Below, in pieces: positions 10,545 through 19,042 of a stretch of 64,000 nt of DNA. Origin of the DNA: Caecibacteroides pullorum (GTDB lineage: Bacteria > Bacteroidota > Bacteroidia > Bacteroidales > Bacteroidaceae); NCBI RefSeq assembly GCF_019239235.1, contig NZ_JAAZTS010000005.1:103408-167407 (forward strand). The letters run 5' to 3'. The notes under the pieces are model-generated. The model did not search any database. It was given only the letters and a program-made list of their open reading frames with translations, and was not told the origin of the DNA. The first letter of the stretch is position 1. Each line of letters starts with the position of its first letter. The translations under genes and the position numbers were made by a program.

Positions 10545-11402
10545 TTAAATTTTTTCGTATGCCTTGAAATAAGCTATCTGACAAGCGTTGTTACTTGTGT
10601 TCGTTTCAGTAATTTCTATTTTCATGTAACGCGCCTTTACAGGTTCAGCTGGAACAATCTCCTCATAAGCTGGAATCAACGGACTATTAGGACCTTCAAC
10701 CACCGTACCATCAGGAGCGGTCCAAGGGAAAGTAAAAGTAAAGCCTCCAACCTCAGTAAAGGTTTCATTATCCGTACTAGCATACAGCTTTAAAGTCTTT
10801 ACTGAACCGTAATTGTTGCCATTTCCGGCATAATATCTTCTACCGATATCGAACTTAGCAATCTCCAATTCTTCCTGCATGTCCACTACAATCCAATAAG
10901 GTAAAGAAGGAGCATCACCATTATACTGGCTATGCCAATAAGTTGTACGATCTTCACTGAACAAACTAGCATAACCCCCACCATCACTGCTCTCGACACT
11001 GTTACCTGTGGCTGTCCAGCGAGTCCAGTCATATTGCAGGTATTCCTGTCCTGCATATTTCTGCAGCACTTGGAATGACTTCAACCAATAACCACATTTC
11101 ACATTGACAGTCGCCGTACGATAGTTCGAACTCGTATTGGCCTGTGTAGTAGTTACTGTAATTTCTTTTCCTTTAGTTGTAATGGTACACCATTCGTCCA
11201 CCCCCTCGCCAAAATCAATCGATTTGATTTCAATGGGTGAGTCAATATCCGTGTCAGCAGTTATGGTAGTAGTTGAACTGGCTTCTGCCTCTACTACAGC
11301 ACGTTCAATCACGACATAACCCACATAAGGCTGCTCCGTATCAGCACATCCGGCATAAACAAATGCCAAAAGCAACAATAATAAATATGATATTTTTTTC
11401 AT
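10545..11402 (-). CDS. BACON-like and F5/8C surface glycan-binding lipoprotein
   Basis: A 285-residue lipoprotein (MKKISYLLLLLLAFVYAGC, lipobox YAGC) encoded directly after susD. This is the usual place of the accessory surface glycan-binding protein of a PUL. Residues about 55-115 look like a BACON-type beta domain (WCTITTKGKEITVTTTQAN, NVKCGYWLKSFQVLQ). Residues about 120-285 form an F5/8 type C (CBM32-like) domain with YWHSQYNGD, LPYWIVVDMQEELEIAKFDI, LYASTDNETFTEVG and VKARYMKIEITET. CBM32 folds often bind galactose or GalNAc, which suits a locus with GH110 and GH109. No catalytic domain is present. Binding specificity is inferred. Confidence 0.8.
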   Translation of the reverse strand: MKKISYLLLLLLAFVYAGCADTEQPYVGYVVIERAVVEAEASSTTTITADTDIDSPIEIKSIDFGEGVDEWCTITTKGKEITVTTTQANTSSNYRTATVNVKCGYWLKSFQVLQKYAGQEYLQYDWTRWTATGNSVESSDGGGYASLFSEDRTTYWHSQYNGDAPSLPYWIVVDMQEELEIAKFDIGRRYYAGNGNNYGSVKTLKLYASTDNETFTEVGGFTFTFPWTAPDGTVVEGPNSPLIPAYEEIVPAEPVKARYMKIEITETNTSNNACQIAYFKAYEKI

Positions 11403-11448
11403 TTTACAAATTCTGTTATTTTAATGATGTTATAAAGACTTCTTTGAA

Positions 11449-11485
11449 TCTACCCGCTCCTCCCTTAATAGAGGAAACGGGTAGA
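11449..11485. promoter_or_regulatory. Hairpin between susD and the glycan-binding lipoprotein gene
   Basis: TCTACCCG and CGGGTAGA form an 8-bp stem, with an inner CCTC/GAGG pairing, in the 105-base gap after susD. There is no T tract on the minus strand, so it is not an obvious terminator. Such hairpins can set the steep drop in mRNA level downstream of susCD, but that role is inferred. Confidence 0.45.
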
Positions 11486-11507
11486 TATTCATGACAATCC
11501 TTCAAAA

Positions 11508-13304
11508 TCAGGGATTTTGTTCCAGTTTATAAGGATAAGCATCATATTGAGCCTGCGGAATATATTCGCATACCGACGGAGAATTGTAAGGAATCTCCAG
11601 ATAGCGGTCACCCTGTCTCAACGTATGTCCGCCTGGATATTTGCGATCCAACGTCTGACGCCAACGGAACACGTCGAAACGACGATGACCTTCCCAAGCA
11701 AACTCCAACATACGTTCTTCTTCAATGATCTTGTGAATATCCTTCGGCTGACCGTTCTCAGCTGTCTTTATGTTGTCCAATGTCCACTCAGGAATACCAG
11801 CTCTCTCACGGAGCACATTCACGTCATCCAATGTAGCCTGCGTATCGCCTCCCTTTTCCAAATTGGCCTCAGCACGTATCAGATACATCTCTGCTAAACG
11901 AGAAATTATCGGTGACCACAAATGATAATATTGTTCCTGATAAGAACACTTATTAATAGCATACACTAAAAAAATAGATTCCTTTTGACGAAGAGTTCTA
12001 GCATCATATACTCGCGGTTCAATGCGACCAATATATTTTGTACCATCCGATGCCACCACGTAATAACGGGTACCCAAGTTATAAGGTTCAGACTGAATGG
12101 TAGCACTTCGGAACGACGCGGCATCTGCAGCACTCATGGCATACGTTCCATCGGCCTGTTTTTCAACAGAAATCTGACGATATTCGTAATTGGCGGTATT
12201 GCCTTGTTTGGCGGTATAGGCAAACGTCCAATCCTGATAATTCTTTACAGGATTACCTGTAATCGGATAAATATCGGTATTAGTACCATCTTCTACATAT
12301 CGCTTGGTAATAAAATTGCTACGCAAATCCTGCGGATAACCCTTATCATCCAAATAAAGTTCCAACAACTCCAGATAAGGAGACGATGCGTACATTTCTT
12401 CCCAACCACTATTATCAACATGAATATACAAACCTCCCATCTTACCATAGCCTCCATCATCTTTCAATTTGGTACGGCGTACGGCAAAAATGGTTTCCGA
12501 ATTTTCTTCGGGAACATGCTGAGAATAGATGGCATATTCTTCGCCACGCAACAATTCGAAACGACCAGAAGAAATGACATTATTTGCCATTTCCCAGGCA
12601 CCTTCCCAATTTTCCATATAGAGATATACCCTGGCCAGCAAAGCTTCGGCAGCCTCCTTCGTGGCATAACAACTGTTTTTGGGAGACAGACCAGCCGGCA
12701 ATGTCATATAAGTGATGGCATCTTGTAAGTCTTTTACCACCTGATCGTAAATCTCGGCCACTGTAGAACGGCTTTGGGGCAAATCATCGGGATCACTGTT
12801 CAGCTTCAAAGGAAGTCCCGGGTTCTGAGTCGGATTGTTGGAATAAGGTTGTGCAAACTCATTTACCAACAGGAAATAGCACAAGGCACGGAGATAATAG
12901 TTCTCGCCCACAATAACCTTCTCTTCTGCTGTCAGATTTTCACCCAATTCGGCTCCCATTTCGATTACCTTATTACAGTTACCGATGGTACGGTAACCCA
13001 ACTCCCAAGCATACTCAGTAACAGAACTGGTAATATTGCGACTATAATCATAAATATCAAATTTGGTATCGGTAGACGTACCACCCCAAGAAAGGTCATC
13101 GCCTCCGTAAGCCCAAAAGTAATAGCCATAATCAATCAAACCGCCATCGTATTTCAACATGCTGTAACTGCCTTGCGACAATTCCACAATATTACGAGCC
13201 GTAACGTCTTCACCCGTCACGCCTTCGTACATATTTACGTCCAAGCTGCAACTTGCCAATGAAGAGACAACAGCCAGGGCACCTAATGTATATTTCAGTT
13301 TCAT
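11508..13304 (-). CDS. SusD/RagB-family outer membrane glycan-binding lipoprotein
   Basis: Surface lid of the SusCD importer. The 598-residue protein starts at ATG 13304 (MKLKYTLGALAVVSSLASC, lipobox LASC). A TTG-like upstream extension in the same frame is not needed. Family features visible are the N-terminal helical repeats (AWELGYRTIGNCNKVIEMG, NYYLRALCYFLLVNEF), the segment GLPLKLNSDPDDLPQSRSTV, the mid-region AEALLARVYLYMENWEGAWE, and the C-terminal IIEEERMLEFAWEGHRRFDV-FRWRQT block typical of SusD. It lies 27 bases downstream of susC and is surely co-transcribed with it. The glycan bound cannot be read from sequence; the neighbouring enzymes suggest A/B-type mucin oligosaccharides. Confidence 0.95.
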   Translation of the reverse strand: MKLKYTLGALAVVSSLASCSLDVNMYEGVTGEDVTARNIVELSQGSYSMLKYDGGLIDYGYYFWAYGGDDLSWGGTSTDTKFDIYDYSRNITSSVTEYAWELGYRTIGNCNKVIEMGAELGENLTAEEKVIVGENYYLRALCYFLLVNEFAQPYSNNPTQNPGLPLKLNSDPDDLPQSRSTVAEIYDQVVKDLQDAITYMTLPAGLSPKNSCYATKEAAEALLARVYLYMENWEGAWEMANNVISSGRFELLRGEEYAIYSQHVPEENSETIFAVRRTKLKDDGGYGKMGGLYIHVDNSGWEEMYASSPYLELLELYLDDKGYPQDLRSNFITKRYVEDGTNTDIYPITGNPVKNYQDWTFAYTAKQGNTANYEYRQISVEKQADGTYAMSAADAASFRSATIQSEPYNLGTRYYVVASDGTKYIGRIEPRVYDARTLRQKESIFLVYAINKCSYQEQYYHLWSPIISRLAEMYLIRAEANLEKGGDTQATLDDVNVLRERAGIPEWTLDNIKTAENGQPKDIHKIIEEERMLEFAWEGHRRFDVFRWRQTLDRKYPGGHTLRQGDRYLEIPYNSPSVCEYIPQAQYDAYPYKLEQNP

Positions 13305-13331
13305 AGTTTCTATCTTATTGGTTATCATTAC

Positions 13332-16300
13332 TTAGAAGTTAACATTCAATCCTACGGTGAAACGTCTTACGGTAGGATAGCCAAAACCGCTGGCACTTCC
13401 GTTGTAGGAAGAAGAAAGCAGAATTTCGGGATCCTGACCGGAGAACTTGGTAATGGTGAACAGATTTTCTCCACCTACACTCAAGTTGGCACCTTTAATC
13501 TTCAACGGATCCAACCATTTCTTGGGGAAGCTGTAGGAGAGGGTCAACGATTTCAGCTTGAAATAGTCACCATTCTCCAGATAGCGGGTAGAAGTATTGG
13601 AAGCGCCGTTATTACCACCGGCTATCAACTGCGGATGCGTAGCAATGTCACCCGGTTTCTCCCAACGGCTCCAACCGTCAGCCAGCTTCATAGCCGGCTG
13701 TGAAGGACGTTCGGCGTCACGATCGAGCGCACCGGCACGCATACCGTTGTATATCTTGGCACCGGCACTGAACGTAAAGTTGGCATTCAGCGACAAGCCT
13801 TTCCAACTCAGGTTCGTACTCAGACCACCGTTCACTTTCGGCGTCGGAGAAGCATCCAGTAATACATTAGTAGCCTCATTGTAATTGCCCGTCACTGTCT
13901 TTTCACCTGTTTCTGGATCCACCTTGAACCACAACGGAGTACCAGTCATAGTGTCTACACCGGCCCATTCCTTCATATACCAGTTCATATAAGGATAGCC
14001 CATAGCTACCGCCTGCATCGTAAGGTCATTTCCATCTGGCAAATAGGTCACTTCGTTACGGTTATATCCCATATTGAAGCTGATGTCCCAGTACCAATCC
14101 TTGGTACGGAGGATTTCAGGCGTAATGGTCAGTTCCACACCCGAGTTTTCCATCTTACCGTTGTTGGCCGTCTGGCGGTTAAAGCCTGTTACGGCGGACA
14201 AGTGACGCAGATAAATCAGGTTCTTCACCTTCTTCAAGTAATAGTCGAATGTAATGTTTACACGGTCGAACAGGCGGATATCAATACCGGCGTCGAAGTT
14301 GGCCGTTTCCTCCCAAGACAAATCAGGATTTCCCTGATAGTTGGACAAGAATGCGATTTCATTGGCATACTGAGAAGTGTAACCGAAGATGGTAGCCCAT
14401 TCGTAAGCGCCACCCGGTTGGTTACCGCTGATACCGTAAGAAACACGGGGCTTCAATTCATTGATCCACTCAAACTGGCTGATAAATTCTTCCTTGTGCA
14501 TATTCCAACCGGCACCCACCGACCAGAAGGTAGCCCAACGTTTGTCGCTACCGAACTTTGAAGAACCGTCACGACGAATCATACCTTGAATGAGATACTT
14601 GCTGTCGAACGAATAGTTGACATTCAGATAGATAGCGGCATTTTTCGATTCCGATTTGGTACCACTGGCTGTAGGATCCTCAGCACCCGCATTGATAATC
14701 TCGGCACCCGAGAAAATCTTATAAGCTGTGGCAGCCAAATCCCAATAGCGGTATTCATCGTAGTCATAACCCAAATAAGCATTGATTTCATGCTTTTCAC
14801 CAAAAGTCTTCAAGAAACGCAGCAACTGGCTGGTATAGATGGAACGTGTATTGGACTCACCATCATAATAAGATCCATCCGTACCTGCACCAGAACGGCT
14901 ATTGGGATCTACATAAGAGCTGGAATAACTATTATTGAAACCGATACGATTATTCGATTCAAAAGTCAATCCGTCAATGATCTTGAAATCAAAACCGACA
15001 CCCAAGTCGATTCCATTACTGCGGCTTTTTCCCCAATTCAGATGACGATCATACAAGAAGTTTGAACCACCATCGGAATACCAGTAGTCATCCGGGTTGG
15101 CGGTAGGAGCAGCATCTGCAGTCGGTACACCCTGACTACCATCCTTCAGATTACCTTGCGAATCCCACGGAGTATCCCACGGAGTATAGCTGGTGTGCGC
15201 CAATGAATATTCCTGGCTGAATGTTTCCTTATAACTTGCAGCCACTTTGGCCTTCAAGGTCAAGCGGTCGTTCACAATATAATCCGTATTCGAACGGAAC
15301 GTGAAGCGGTCGTAATCAAATCCCTTGATGGTACCTTCTTCCGTATAGTAGTCACCGGACACATACGACTTGATTTTGTCATTGCCATAACGATAGCCGA
15401 TGTTATAGTTTTGCGTCAAAGCATTCTGAGTAGCCAGGTCCCACCAGTCGAAGTTACGATCGCGCAAATAGGGTTGCAGCCAACCTTGCGAATCCAATGT
15501 GCCAGCATTCTTATAAGCTGTATATACATAATCATAATACTCGGCACCCGACATCATTTCCAAGTTACCTTTCTGCAACTGCGACACACCAAACTTGGCA
15601 GACAAATCAATCTGAGAGGTACCAGTCGTAGCACGCTTGGTAGTTACCTGGATAACACCATTGGCACCACGAGAACCGTACAAAGCCGTAGCAGAACCGT
15701 CCTTCAGGATAGAAATGGTTTCGATATCATTCGGGTTCAGGTCGGCAGAAGAGGCACCAACCACACCGTCGATTACCCACAAAGGCTCCACATTACCACG
15801 GATAGAACCGATACCACGTACACGGATGCTTACACCTTCACCCGGACGACCGGAAGTAGGAGCGACAACAGCACCGGCCACTTTACCCTGCAGCATATTG
15901 GCTACACTCGGAGTAGTGACGTCTTTGAGTTTTTCTGCCTTGATGGAAGAAATAGAACCTGTAATAGAGCTCTTACGCTGTATACCGTAACCTACTACAA
16001 CTACTTCATCCAGTGCTTCTGAATCGGCCGACAGTTTAATGGTCACCTTGTCGGAGTTCTGTACGACATACTCATAATTGGCATATCCGATAAAAGAAAC
16101 CACCAAGGTTGTACCTTTAGGAACTTCCAAGGTAAAATTACCATCCAGGTCGGTTACCGTTCCGATAGAAGTGTTACCTTTAACGGTCACGTTAGCGCCA
16201 GGAACTGTTTCACCCATGTCATCGAAAACCTGTCCGGTCACCTTGATGTTGTTGCCTTGTTGCACAATCGGAGCTTTCTTCATCACCGTCACCTGACGAT

Positions 16301-16628
16301 CACTAATTTTAATCTCCAGATTGGCTGCATCTGCCAATTCCTTCAAGATTTCCTCGGCTTTCTTTCCATTCATATTAATGGAAACTTTTTTATCCAATTC
16401 GGATAAAAGTCCCTTGGAATAAAGAATGACAAGATTGCTGTTCTTCTCAATGTAACTAAACAACTCTTTCAGCGTCTGAGTTGTTGCTACAGCTTGTTTG
16501 TTACTTCCGCGAGTATCAGCGGCATGTAGAGGGACCAAAGCACCCTCCGTCAATAAAAAAACACTAATTAATAGATAAAGAGATGTAAAAACTCTCTTCA
16601 TCCGACCAAAAGTCGTTTTCTTTTTCAT
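13332..16628 (-). CDS. SusC/RagA-family TonB-dependent transporter with STN signalling domain
   Basis: The 1098-residue outer membrane importer of the PUL. After the signal peptide come an STN (secretin/TonB short N-terminal) domain at about residues 50-115 (FSYIEKNSNLVILYSKGLL, GKKAEEILKELADAANLE), a carboxypeptidase-regulatory-like beta domain at about 128-205 (VTGQVFDDMGETVPGANVTV), and a plug domain with the SusC signature VVVVGYGIQRKSSITGSI and ISILKDGSATALYGSRGANG. A long barrel follows, ending in LNVNF. The STN domain marks it as a transducer that contacts the anti-sigma factor encoded just upstream. Glycan import and induction would therefore be linked. An earlier internal ATG (MKRVFTS) could also serve as start. 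Confidence 0.96.
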   Translation of the reverse strand: MKKKTTFGRMKRVFTSLYLLISVFLLTEGALVPLHAADTRGSNKQAVATTQTLKELFSYIEKNSNLVILYSKGLLSELDKKVSINMNGKKAEEILKELADAANLEIKISDRQVTVMKKAPIVQQGNNIKVTGQVFDDMGETVPGANVTVKGNTSIGTVTDLDGNFTLEVPKGTTLVVSFIGYANYEYVVQNSDKVTIKLSADSEALDEVVVVGYGIQRKSSITGSISSIKAEKLKDVTTPSVANMLQGKVAGAVVAPTSGRPGEGVSIRVRGIGSIRGNVEPLWVIDGVVGASSADLNPNDIETISILKDGSATALYGSRGANGVIQVTTKRATTGTSQIDLSAKFGVSQLQKGNLEMMSGAEYYDYVYTAYKNAGTLDSQGWLQPYLRDRNFDWWDLATQNALTQNYNIGYRYGNDKIKSYVSGDYYTEEGTIKGFDYDRFTFRSNTDYIVNDRLTLKAKVAASYKETFSQEYSLAHTSYTPWDTPWDSQGNLKDGSQGVPTADAAPTANPDDYWYSDGGSNFLYDRHLNWGKSRSNGIDLGVGFDFKIIDGLTFESNNRIGFNNSYSSSYVDPNSRSGAGTDGSYYDGESNTRSIYTSQLLRFLKTFGEKHEINAYLGYDYDEYRYWDLAATAYKIFSGAEIINAGAEDPTASGTKSESKNAAIYLNVNYSFDSKYLIQGMIRRDGSSKFGSDKRWATFWSVGAGWNMHKEEFISQFEWINELKPRVSYGISGNQPGGAYEWATIFGYTSQYANEIAFLSNYQGNPDLSWEETANFDAGIDIRLFDRVNITFDYYLKKVKNLIYLRHLSAVTGFNRQTANNGKMENSGVELTITPEILRTKDWYWDISFNMGYNRNEVTYLPDGNDLTMQAVAMGYPYMNWYMKEWAGVDTMTGTPLWFKVDPETGEKTVTGNYNEATNVLLDASPTPKVNGGLSTNLSWKGLSLNANFTFSAGAKIYNGMRAGALDRDAERPSQPAMKLADGWSRWEKPGDIATHPQLIAGGNNGASNTSTRYLENGDYFKLKSLTLSYSFPKKWLDPLKIKGANLSVGGENLFTITKFSGQDPEILLSSSYNGSASGFGYPTVRRFTVGLNVNF

Positions 16629-16679
16629 ACTTTCGTACTGATTTTGGTTACTAAAAATGGAATAATTAAAATCATTTCC

Positions 16680-16718
16680 GGTCGGGCAATATTGGGAGTA
16701 TTGTCCGACCCTCTTTTT
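16680..16718 (+). terminator. Plus-strand terminator-like hairpin between susC and fecR (antisense to the PUL)
   Basis: GGTCGGGCAATA and TATTGTCCGACC form a 12-bp stem with one G-U pair when read as plus-strand RNA, with a 7-base loop, followed by CTCTTTTTTT. In the minus direction, which is that of susC and fecR, the stem has an A-C mismatch and no T tract follows. The element therefore fits a terminator for a plus-strand transcript coming out of the susC 5' end. No plus-strand gene is present, and I found no convincing TAnnTTTG promoter for it. Confidence 0.55.
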
Positions 16719-16789
16719 TTACAACACAAATTCTTTCTATTTCATAGACATATATTTTAAGATCAACATTATTATTCACAACCTGGTAA

Positions 16790-17986
16790 TCAATTCACCT
16801 GTACATAGATAGCCTCTCTCGAGGCACCTAAGTCCTCAGGCAAGGTTTGCCAAATTGATTCTAACACTTTCTTCAATTCTTCATTCAAAAATAATTTACC
16901 ATAAAATGCCTCATCAGCAATAGATGGATCACAAACAATCTTCTGTCCATAATATTCACTCAAATAAGCAAGCACTTCTTTCAAAGGTTTACCATTCAAG
17001 ATCCAAACTCCATCTACCCAATGGATATAATCGAGAGCATTTACTGTTTCCTTTTTCAACTCACCAGCCTCATCCAACTGTACCCGCTCATTCGGTTGCA
17101 TCAGAACATGCTTATCCGCCGCATCTTTCACATCAACCGCACCCTCAACCAACACCACAGAAGCATGCGCATCGCCTTTATAGGCTGACACATTAAAAGA
17201 AGTACCCAACACTTCCACATCGAAAGCTGAAGTATTTACAATGAAAGGTTTCGATTCGTCACGACTCACTTTCAGATAAACTTCCCCTTCCACAAAAATC
17301 TCACGTCTGTCACCCTTGAAAGCACGTGGATAGATCACCTTACTGCCGGAGTTAATCCACATCTTGCTGTTGTCAGCCAATACAATCATAGAGCGACGTC
17401 CCTTGGGCACAATCAGCTGGTTATATTCCATAGCTTCCTCAGAAGAGGTTTGTGCCGAGGCTTCTTCTTTCTGTACGGACGGTTCCTTCAGCTTCACCGA
17501 ATTGACACTGACCTGACCGGAGGCATTATAAGCCACTTTGGCATTATTGGCCAGCTCCACTTTCTTACGGTCGGAAACCACAAGGGTCACTTCCTTCACT
17601 TCGCCCGTATCGACCTGAGCCAGCAGCATCTGCTCCATACGGCTTCGTTCGTCCATCGTAACTTCCGTTTTCGAGAACCAAAGCGAACCCAAGCCGACAC
17701 AGAGGACAACCGAAGCGGCCGCCACCCATCTCCAAGCAAGCGAGAGATGTCTTCTACGACTTTCGGCTTCCTGTGCTTGAGCCTGCCTGATCCGTTGCAG
17801 CGTCTTTTCCCAAACCTCTGACGAATCAGTTGCAGCCGGCTGGCATTCATTCCACATGAACAAGAGCTTACGGACCTCATCGTCGGAAGAAGCCTCATTC
17901 ATATTGGTCAGGTCCTGTGGGTCTTCCAGAAAGGACGCTAACTTTTCATACTTATTATTATGTTCTTTTTTGTCGTCTTTCATCAT
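16790..17986 (-). CDS. FecR-family anti-sigma factor
   Basis: A 398-residue inner membrane protein that holds the cognate ECF sigma factor and releases it when the STN domain of SusC reports ligand. Residues 1-84 are the cytoplasmic sigma-binding part. One membrane segment follows at about 85-104 (AWRWVAAASVVLCVGLGSLW). The periplasmic FecR domain shows YNQLIVPKGRRSMIVLADNS, KMWINSGSKVIYPRAFKGDR-REIFVEGEVYLKV and FIVNTSAFDVEVLGTSFNVS. The C-terminal part (HWVDGVWILNGKPLKEVLAY, YYGQKIVCDP) matches the DUF4974 end of Bacteroides FecR proteins. It is placed between the sigma gene and susC, but 400 bases of non-coding DNA separate it from the sigma gene. Confidence 0.93.
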   Translation of the reverse strand: MMKDDKKEHNNKYEKLASFLEDPQDLTNMNEASSDDEVRKLLFMWNECQPAATDSSEVWEKTLQRIRQAQAQEAESRRRHLSLAWRWVAAASVVLCVGLGSLWFSKTEVTMDERSRMEQMLLAQVDTGEVKEVTLVVSDRKKVELANNAKVAYNASGQVSVNSVKLKEPSVQKEEASAQTSSEEAMEYNQLIVPKGRRSMIVLADNSKMWINSGSKVIYPRAFKGDRREIFVEGEVYLKVSRDESKPFIVNTSAFDVEVLGTSFNVSAYKGDAHASVVLVEGAVDVKDAADKHVLMQPNERVQLDEAGELKKETVNALDYIHWVDGVWILNGKPLKEVLAYLSEYYGQKIVCDPSIADEAFYGKLFLNEELKKVLESIWQTLPEDLGASREAIYVQVN

Positions 17987-18386
17987 CGAATTATATAAAA
18001 CAAGACGCTGTTTCCGAAAAAATCTCCTATAGGCTTCGTCTTTTTTTTAAAAAAAGTTTGTTTTTTATTTCAAACAAGCCGATCTTCTTTCACGGTGAAA
18101 GAAGATCTTTCACCGTTTCTTACTAAAAATCAGCAAGATAACAGCTTGTGAAAGAGTGAACGATAAAAACAAAAAAAGTTTCTTCCTTCACGCCACCTAT
18201 TCAAGTTGAACAATGCAATCGCGCAAGCAGAGAAAAAACAATGCTTTAGACAAAAGAAAGCACTGTTTTAAGCAGGACAAAAGGGTGCTTTTCTTCAACA
18301 TAAACATCTACTTCAGCACGCTAAACACCTACATTGGCGTGCTAAACATCAACTTGAGAAACGCAACTACCCTCATTGACGCCATC
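17987..18386. other. 400-base gap between sigma and anti-sigma genes: palindrome, weak terminator, tandem repeats
   Basis: No gene is supported here. The gap holds a 27-base perfect palindrome with 13-bp arms around a central G (18081-18107; arm GATCTTCTTTCAC). It also holds an AT-rich hairpin GTTTG/CAAAC followed by seven T on the minus strand (18049-18075), which could end the sigma transcript. Three 21-base tandem repeats lie at 18301-18363. Sigma and anti-sigma genes are usually tightly coupled, so this spacing is unusual and suggests that fecR-susC may have their own control. Confidence 0.6.
18301..18363. repeat. Three imperfect 21-base tandem repeats
   Basis: Copies begin at 18301, 18322 and 18343, each with TAAACAtCtACtT followed by a variable part. 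The first two carry GCACGC and GCGTGC, which are inverted relative to each other. The array ends 23 bases from the sigma factor stop codon. The function is unknown. Confidence 0.6.
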
Positions 18387-18908
18387 TCACTTCAAGGCAG
18401 AGGAAATAAATTCAAGCGCTTTAGCTACATGAATATTGATCGTTTTCACAGAGATACCCAATACTTCGGCAATCTCTTTATATGGAAGCTTTTCGATTTT
18501 GGCCAACACAAAGACTTGCCGGCAACGGGGAGGAAGCTGATTTACGACCTGGTTAATACGAGATATTTCCTCCCGACTAATGATCCGTGAATCAGGAGTC
18601 TGCAAATCAACAAGCGTACCATAGTCGCCTACTTCATCCCATGGCACAAGCACCTGACCATTTCCATTTTTCCGCAACCAGGACACTACCTTGTTATGAG
18701 TTACCTTCAACAACCATGCCTTCTCGTTTTTCACCTCAGAGAACCTGTCACGATGCTGCCATACTTCAAAGAAAACATCGCTTACAATCTCTTCCGCTTC
18801 TTCTCTAGAGCGAACAAGATACTGAGCATAGTAAAGCAAATCATTGGAATATGCTTCAAAAAGACGTTTAAGCAAACGTTCATCCATATGGCTACTATGA
18901 CTATGCAT
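18387..18908 (-). CDS. ECF-type RNA polymerase sigma factor
   Basis: A 173-residue sigma-70 family factor of the extracytoplasmic function class. Sigma region 2 is visible as LFEAYSNDLLYYAQYLVRSR and EEAEEIVSDVFFEVWQHRDR, with KAWLLKVTHNKVVSWLRK after it. Region 4 is LPPRCRQVFVLAKIEKLPYK-EIAEVLGISVKTINIHV, the helix-turn-helix for the -35 element. The ATG at 18908 is chosen because an AAGGAAG ribosome site lies eight bases before it; the frame extends only two codons further to a TTG. It pairs with the FecR protein and the STN-bearing SusC downstream. The trio is a trans-envelope switch that would turn on the PUL when its glycan binds. Confidence 0.93.
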   Translation of the reverse strand: MHSHSSHMDERLLKRLFEAYSNDLLYYAQYLVRSREEAEEIVSDVFFEVWQHRDRFSEVKNEKAWLLKVTHNKVVSWLRKNGNGQVLVPWDEVGDYGTLVDLQTPDSRIISREEISRINQVVNQLPPRCRQVFVLAKIEKLPYKEIAEVLGISVKTINIHVAKALEFISSALK

Positions 18909-18951
18909 AAACAAGGCTTCCTTCTTTTTTTAACGACCCGATAACATTCGA

Positions 18952-19009
18952 CAAAGATACTAAAAAACAGACATCTTCATTCAAAACCCGATACATTTCA
19001 CTATCTTTG
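18952..19009. promoter_or_regulatory. Divergent promoter region between the sigma gene and argF'
   Basis: TATCTTTG occurs on the minus strand (18952-18959), 44 bases before the sigma factor start. It also occurs on the plus strand (19002-19009), 34 bases before argF'. Both match TAnnTTTG. A CAAA at 18982-18985 could be the minus-strand -33 TTTG with a 22-base spacer. No good -33 is seen for argF'. Confidence 0.55.
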
Positions 19010-19042
19010 CTATCAATTATATATTTAAAAAAGTAAGTCGTT

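Noticed and set aside
18213..18590. Plus-strand frame over the tandem repeats
   Set aside because: It overlaps the sigma factor antisense, and its repeated peptide only reflects the 21-base DNA repeat.
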